NCBI RefSeq assembly: GCF_003751225.1
Contig: NZ_RJKE01000001.1
Coordinates: forward strand, 8,556,001-8,620,000
DNA length: 64,000 bases
Source: Actinocorallia herbida
Lineage (GTDB): Bacteria > Actinomycetota > Actinomycetes > Streptosporangiales > Streptosporangiaceae
Direction: 5' to 3'
Shown here: piece by piece, positions 59,953 to 64,000 of the stretch
How the letters are laid out: each line of letters opens with the position of its first letter
How positions within the stretch are numbered: the stretch's first letter is position 1
Notes under the pieces: generated by a model
Seen by the model: the letters and a program-made list of their open reading frames with translations, nothing else
Told to the model about the DNA's origin: nothing
Database searches by the model: none
Position numbers and translations under genes: made by a program

Positions 59953-60888
59953 TCAGGGCACGAGGACGACCTTGCCGGTGACGTGGCCTGCTGCGACCGT
60001 CTCGTAGGCCTTGGCCGCGTCCGCCAGGGGGAAGGCCGCCTCGACGTGGACGCGGAGCGCGCCATCCGACGCGAGCGCCGTCAGGTGGCCCAGGTCATGG
60101 GCGGAGGGCCGGACGTCGACGCCGGCCAGGCGGATCCCCCGAGCAGCGGCCTCCTCCTGAGTGAGCCCGAGGAAGGCGGGCAGCGCGCCGACGAGAACGC
60201 CGCCCGCGCGCAGGACGCCCGCCGACCGCGGGCCGTTGTCGTGGCCGACAAGGTCGAAGACGACGTCGAGGCCGGCGAGCACCTCGGTGTAGTCCGTCGC
60301 CTGGTAGTCGATCACTTCGTCGGCGCCGAGCGCGCGCACGAGGTCGTGCTTGCCTGCGGAGGCCGTCCCGACCACCCAGGCTCCCCTGCTCTTGGCGAGC
60401 TGCACCGCGAGGTGGCCGACGCCGCCCGCGGCCCTGTGCACGAGCACCCGCTGACCCGGACGCACCTCGGCGATGCCGATCAGCGCCTGGTAGGCGGTGA
60501 GCCCCACGAGCGGCAGCGCCCCCGCCTCCTCCACCGCGAGCCCCTTCGGGATGGGGATGAGCTCGTTCGCCGACGCCAGGACGTACTCGGCGTGGGCCGC
60601 GGCCTCCGCCGGGAAGGCCGGCAGGCCGAGGACGCGGTCGCCCGGCCGGAACGCCGAGACGCCCGACCCGACGGCCGCGACGGTCCCGGCCACGTCCCAG
60701 CCCGCAGTGAAGGGCGGGTCGCCGAGCAGCGGGTAGTGCCCGGCGCTGACGGCGACGTCCACCGGGTTGACGCCCGCGGCCGCGACCTCGATGAGGACCT
60801 GGCCGGGGCCGGGCTCCGGACGGGCGGCCTCGGTGATCCGCAGGACCTCGGCCGGTGTGCCGAACGCGTCCTGGACGAGCTTGCGCAT
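59953..60888 (-). CDS. Zinc-independent quinone oxidoreductase (MDR family, QOR-like)
   Basis: 311 residues from ATG. N-terminal GroES-like domain (AAAGVNPVDVAVSAGHYPLL, GWDVAGTVAAVGSGVSAF), then the NADPH-binding motif RAAGGVGHLAVQLAKSRG. No zinc ligands (no CGxxxH or GHE). Reduces quinones or alpha,beta-unsaturated carbonyls with NADPH in the cytoplasm. Divergent from an HxlR regulator that probably controls it, with a near-perfect inverted repeat in the 104-base gap. Confidence 0.88.
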   Translation of the reverse strand: MRKLVQDAFGTPAEVLRITEAARPEPGPGQVLIEVAAAGVNPVDVAVSAGHYPLLGDPPFTAGWDVAGTVAAVGSGVSAFRPGDRVLGLPAFPAEAAAHAEYVLASANELIPIPKGLAVEEAGALPLVGLTAYQALIGIAEVRPGQRVLVHRAAGGVGHLAVQLAKSRGAWVVGTASAGKHDLVRALGADEVIDYQATDYTEVLAGLDVVFDLVGHDNGPRSAGVLRAGGVLVGALPAFLGLTQEEAAARGIRLAGVDVRPSAHDLGHLTALASDGALRVHVEAAFPLADAAKAYETVAAGHVTGKVVLVP

Positions 60889-60965
60889 GGGTGCTCCTGT
60901 CGTCTTCGGGAGGCTTCCCCCCGGGTGCCTCCATCCTCACCGCGACAGGTATCCCCTTGAAAGAA

Positions 60966-60991
60966 GGCACCTTTGAGATATATAGGTACCT
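60966..60991. promoter_or_regulatory. Candidate HxlR operator
   Basis: GGCACCT-N11-AGGTACC (one mismatch) just ahead of the hxlR-type ATG at 60993, with an inner perfect AGGTACCT at 60984-60991. Its place between the divergent genes suggests control of both. Confidence 0.5.
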
Positions 60992-60992
60992 C

Positions 60993-61406
60993 ATGGATAC
61001 CAAGCCTGAGCAGGTCCGCTACGACGCGAACGCCTATCTGGCTCAGTGCGCGTCGCGGACAGTCCTCATCGCCCTCGCCGACAAGTGGACGTGCCTGCTC
61101 GTCGACGCGCTCAAGGACGGCCCGGTCCGCTTCGGCGAGCTCCGGCGCCGGATCGGCGGCATCACCCAGAAGAGCCTCACCTCGACCCTGCGCACCATGG
61201 AACGCGATGGCGTGGTCCTGCGGACCGTCTATCCGACGATCCCCCCGAAAGTCGAATACGAGCTCACTCCGCTCGGCCGGAGCGTCATCACCCTGATGAG
61301 CGGAATCAAGTCCTGGGCCGAATTCCATGTCGACGAGATCCTGACCGCCCGAGCCGACTACGACCTGCGGGCCACGCTCGAACCGCAGCCCGTCAGGAGC
61401 CCGTGA
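60993..61406 (+). CDS. HxlR-family transcriptional regulator
   Basis: 137 residues from ATG. HxlR winged helix: LADKWTCLLVDALKDGPVRF, GELRRRIGGITQKSLTSTLR and TMERDGVVLRTVYPTIPPKV with Y-E-L-T-P-L-G closing the wing. An upstream single cysteine (AYLAQCASRTVL, Cys19) is where HxlR/QorR-type regulators carry a redox-sensing cysteine. Divergent from the quinone oxidoreductase; a QorR-like electrophile or quinone sensor is likely. Confidence 0.88.
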   Translation: MDTKPEQVRYDANAYLAQCASRTVLIALADKWTCLLVDALKDGPVRFGELRRRIGGITQKSLTSTLRTMERDGVVLRTVYPTIPPKVEYELTPLGRSVITLMSGIKSWAEFHVDEILTARADYDLRATLEPQPVRSP

Positions 61407-61495
61407 CCGGGCCTTCCCCCATCACGCGACGTTCTTCGAATTCTCCCGGGGGAGAGCCTCCCGCGGCTCTTCCCGAAAAGGGAGACGGCATGCCG

Positions 61496-61525
61496 AAAGG
61501 GCGGCCCCGAGAGGGACCGCCCTTT
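61496..61525 (-). terminator. groEL2 terminator
   Basis: AAAGGGCGG / CCGCCCTTT stem extended by CCC-GAGA-GGG, 27 bases past the groEL2 stop; also lies after the plus-strand hxlR gene. Confidence 0.8.
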
Positions 61526-61551
61526 CTTTGCCTCCGTGGCGCGCGGACTTC

Positions 61552-63291
<1,740 letters not shown>

Positions 63292-63318
63292 TCATCGTCC
63301 CGACCCTGAAGCTTGTGG

Positions 63319-63345
63319 TTGTCACTCTCACCCAGAGAGTGCCAG
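63319..63345. promoter_or_regulatory. CIRCE element, proximal, groEL2
   Basis: TTGTCACTC-N9-GAGTGCCAG: core CACTC/GAGTG with the exact 9-base spacer, weaker outer positions than the distal copy. Confidence 0.7.
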
Positions 63346-63353
63346 AACACTGT

Positions 63354-63380
63354 TTAGCACTCTACCCTGGAGAGTGCAAG
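63354..63380. promoter_or_regulatory. CIRCE element, distal, groEL2
   Basis: TTAGCACTC-N9-GAGTGCAAG, near the full CIRCE consensus. Starts eight bases after the proximal copy, so HrcA dimers could sit side by side. Confidence 0.9.
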
Positions 63381-63413
63381 CCGCATCCACCCTGACCAGC
63401 GGTCTAACAGAAA

Positions 63414-63445
63414 GACCCGCGCGCCCCGGGGAGGGGCGGCGGGTC
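63414..63445 (-). terminator. Terminator of the cold-shock gene
   Basis: GACCCGC ... GCGGGTC stem with inner CGCCCC/GGGGCG pairing, 26 bases past the stop. Confidence 0.65.
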
Positions 63446-63471
63446 CGTGCGTGCGGTCCGGATCGGAGGGA

Positions 63472-63672
63472 TCAGAGGGATCGGACGAGGTCGGCCTGCG
63501 GCCCCCGGTCGGATTGGGTGATCTCGAACTCGACCCGCTGTCCCTGCTCGAGGGTGCGGTAGCCGTCCATCTGGATGGAGCTGTGGTGGACGAACACGTC
63601 ACGGCCGCCGTCGACGGCGATGAATCCGTATCCCTTGTCCGCGTTGAACCACTTCACGGTGCCCTGCGCCAT
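63472..63672 (-). CDS. Cold-shock protein (CspA family)
   Basis: 66 residues from ATG ([18 protein letters not shown]); the longer frame upstream is leader. RNP-1 KGYGFI and RNP-2 VFVHHSSI are complete, so a single OB-fold that binds RNA/ssDNA. Gly-Tyr in place of the more usual GFGFI of RNP-1 is common in actinobacteria. A long, lower-GC leader (63673-63870) precedes it, as is usual for csp mRNAs. Confidence 0.93.
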   Translation of the reverse strand: MAQGTVKWFNADKGYGFIAVDGGRDVFVHHSSIQMDGYRTLEQGQRVEFEITQSDRGPQADLVRSL

Positions 63673-63872
63673 GCTTGAACCCTGACTCGAGCCGCGGCCC
63701 CCCTGGACCGCGGAACGGCCGGGGAATCCACCTCGGACTCCCCGATCCCCATTCGAGACCCCCCGGATATCCGGGCGTGATGGAGATGGCAACGGAACAT
63801 ACCTGGCTGTATCAGACAGAGGGAATGTCCCGGCCGGGTGTGGCCACCATTATCGAACCGCCCCAGAACATG

Positions 63873-63906
63873 AAAGGGCTTTCCCATTCTGACGGGAAAG
63901 CCCTTT
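63873..63906 (-). terminator. Terminator of the sulfur-carrier gene
   Basis: Perfect 13-bp stem AAAGGGCTTTCCC / GGGAAAGCCCTTT with an 8-base loop, 30 bases past the stop at 63937. Confidence 0.88.
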
Positions 63907-63936
63907 CTGTAAAGTCGCTGTGTCGGGCGCTCGCGG

Positions 63937-64000
63937 CTAGCAGCCTCCGGCGACGGCCGGGATGATCGACACCTGGACGCCCGCGGGGGTCGCGGTGTCC
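63937..64000 (-). CDS. MoaD/ThiS/CysO-like sulfur carrier, C-terminal end (partial)
   Basis: Only the last 20 codons are in the window, too short to stand out as an open frame. They read DTATPAGVQVSIIPAVAGGC then TAG. The ending VSIIPAVAGG is that of CysO-type ubiquitin-like sulfur carriers, whose terminal glycine becomes a thiocarboxylate. Here one extra Cys follows the GG, so a protease (Mec/JAMM type) would have to remove it first. Nothing upstream is visible. Confidence 0.6.
   Translation of the reverse strand, partial: DTATPAGVQVSIIPAVAGGC

Overview
The window is about 64 kb of high-GC actinobacterial chromosome. Codon use, frequent GTG starts, GTGA/ATGA gene overlaps, perfect hairpins without U-tracts, a 16S-23S-5S operon without spacer tRNAs, and the gene order guaA ... 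choD, guaB3, guaB2, DUF5319, sigD-like, groEL1, groES (mirroring the mycobacterial Rv3396c-Rv3418c region) all fit an actinomycete. I suspect a Streptosporangiales/Thermomonosporaceae-type organism, but the sequence alone does not prove this.

Layout, left to right. 1-10.4 kb: the end of a GH15-like glycosidase, a TPR protein, an SRPBCC protein, the PcrA/UvrD helicase, an LCP-family cell-wall ligase, an ECF sigma factor with a membrane partner, and a PspC-type histidine kinase/NarL-type regulator pair. 10.5-14.4 kb: a cobalamin riboswitch ahead of a lipoprotein and permease of a B12-type importer with no ATPase gene, then a PspC/LiaF-like membrane protein. 14.4-24 kb: a cupin, a CoxG-like membrane-anchored protein, and three large minus-strand wall-polymer genes (two GT2 + CDP-glycerol-transferase fusions and one stand-alone CDP-glycerol transferase). 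24-26.3 kb: oxyR divergent from ahpC-ahpD. 26.3-32.7 kb: a MarR-controlled set with an NMT1/TauABC-type importer fused transcriptionally to a formaldehyde-dehydrogenase-like enzyme, plus an aldehyde dehydrogenase, sharing one operator motif. 32.7-35.5 kb: an AlkD-like protein, a DedA membrane protein and a secreted M43 zinc protease.

35.6-51 kb: the purine/redox/chaperone block: guaA, a TetR regulator, an aldehyde dehydrogenase, a ChoD-like GMC oxidoreductase, glpD, guaB3, guaB2, DUF5319, a SigD-like sigma factor, groEL1, groES (CIRCE-controlled) and a SAM methyltransferase. 51-54 kb: a coiled-coil protein that changes from 7- to 11-residue repeats, and an aminoglycoside-phosphotransferase-fold kinase. 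53.9-59.8 kb: the minus-strand rRNA operon with three tandem promoters. 59.9-64 kb: a quinone oxidoreductase/HxlR pair, groEL2 with two tandem CIRCE elements, a cold-shock protein, and the 3' end of a ubiquitin-like sulfur carrier.

The two most interesting signals are: (1) the overlapping wall-polymer genes at 15.9-22.4 kb, in which each of the two fusion proteins has lost a different half of the CDP-glycerol transferase active site while the third protein keeps both; and (2) the 470-residue coiled-coil protein with nine exact 11-residue units. The shared MarR operator at 30.35 and 32.67 kb defines a small regulon directly from sequence. Functional calls rest on motifs and recalled family knowledge; no database search was possible.
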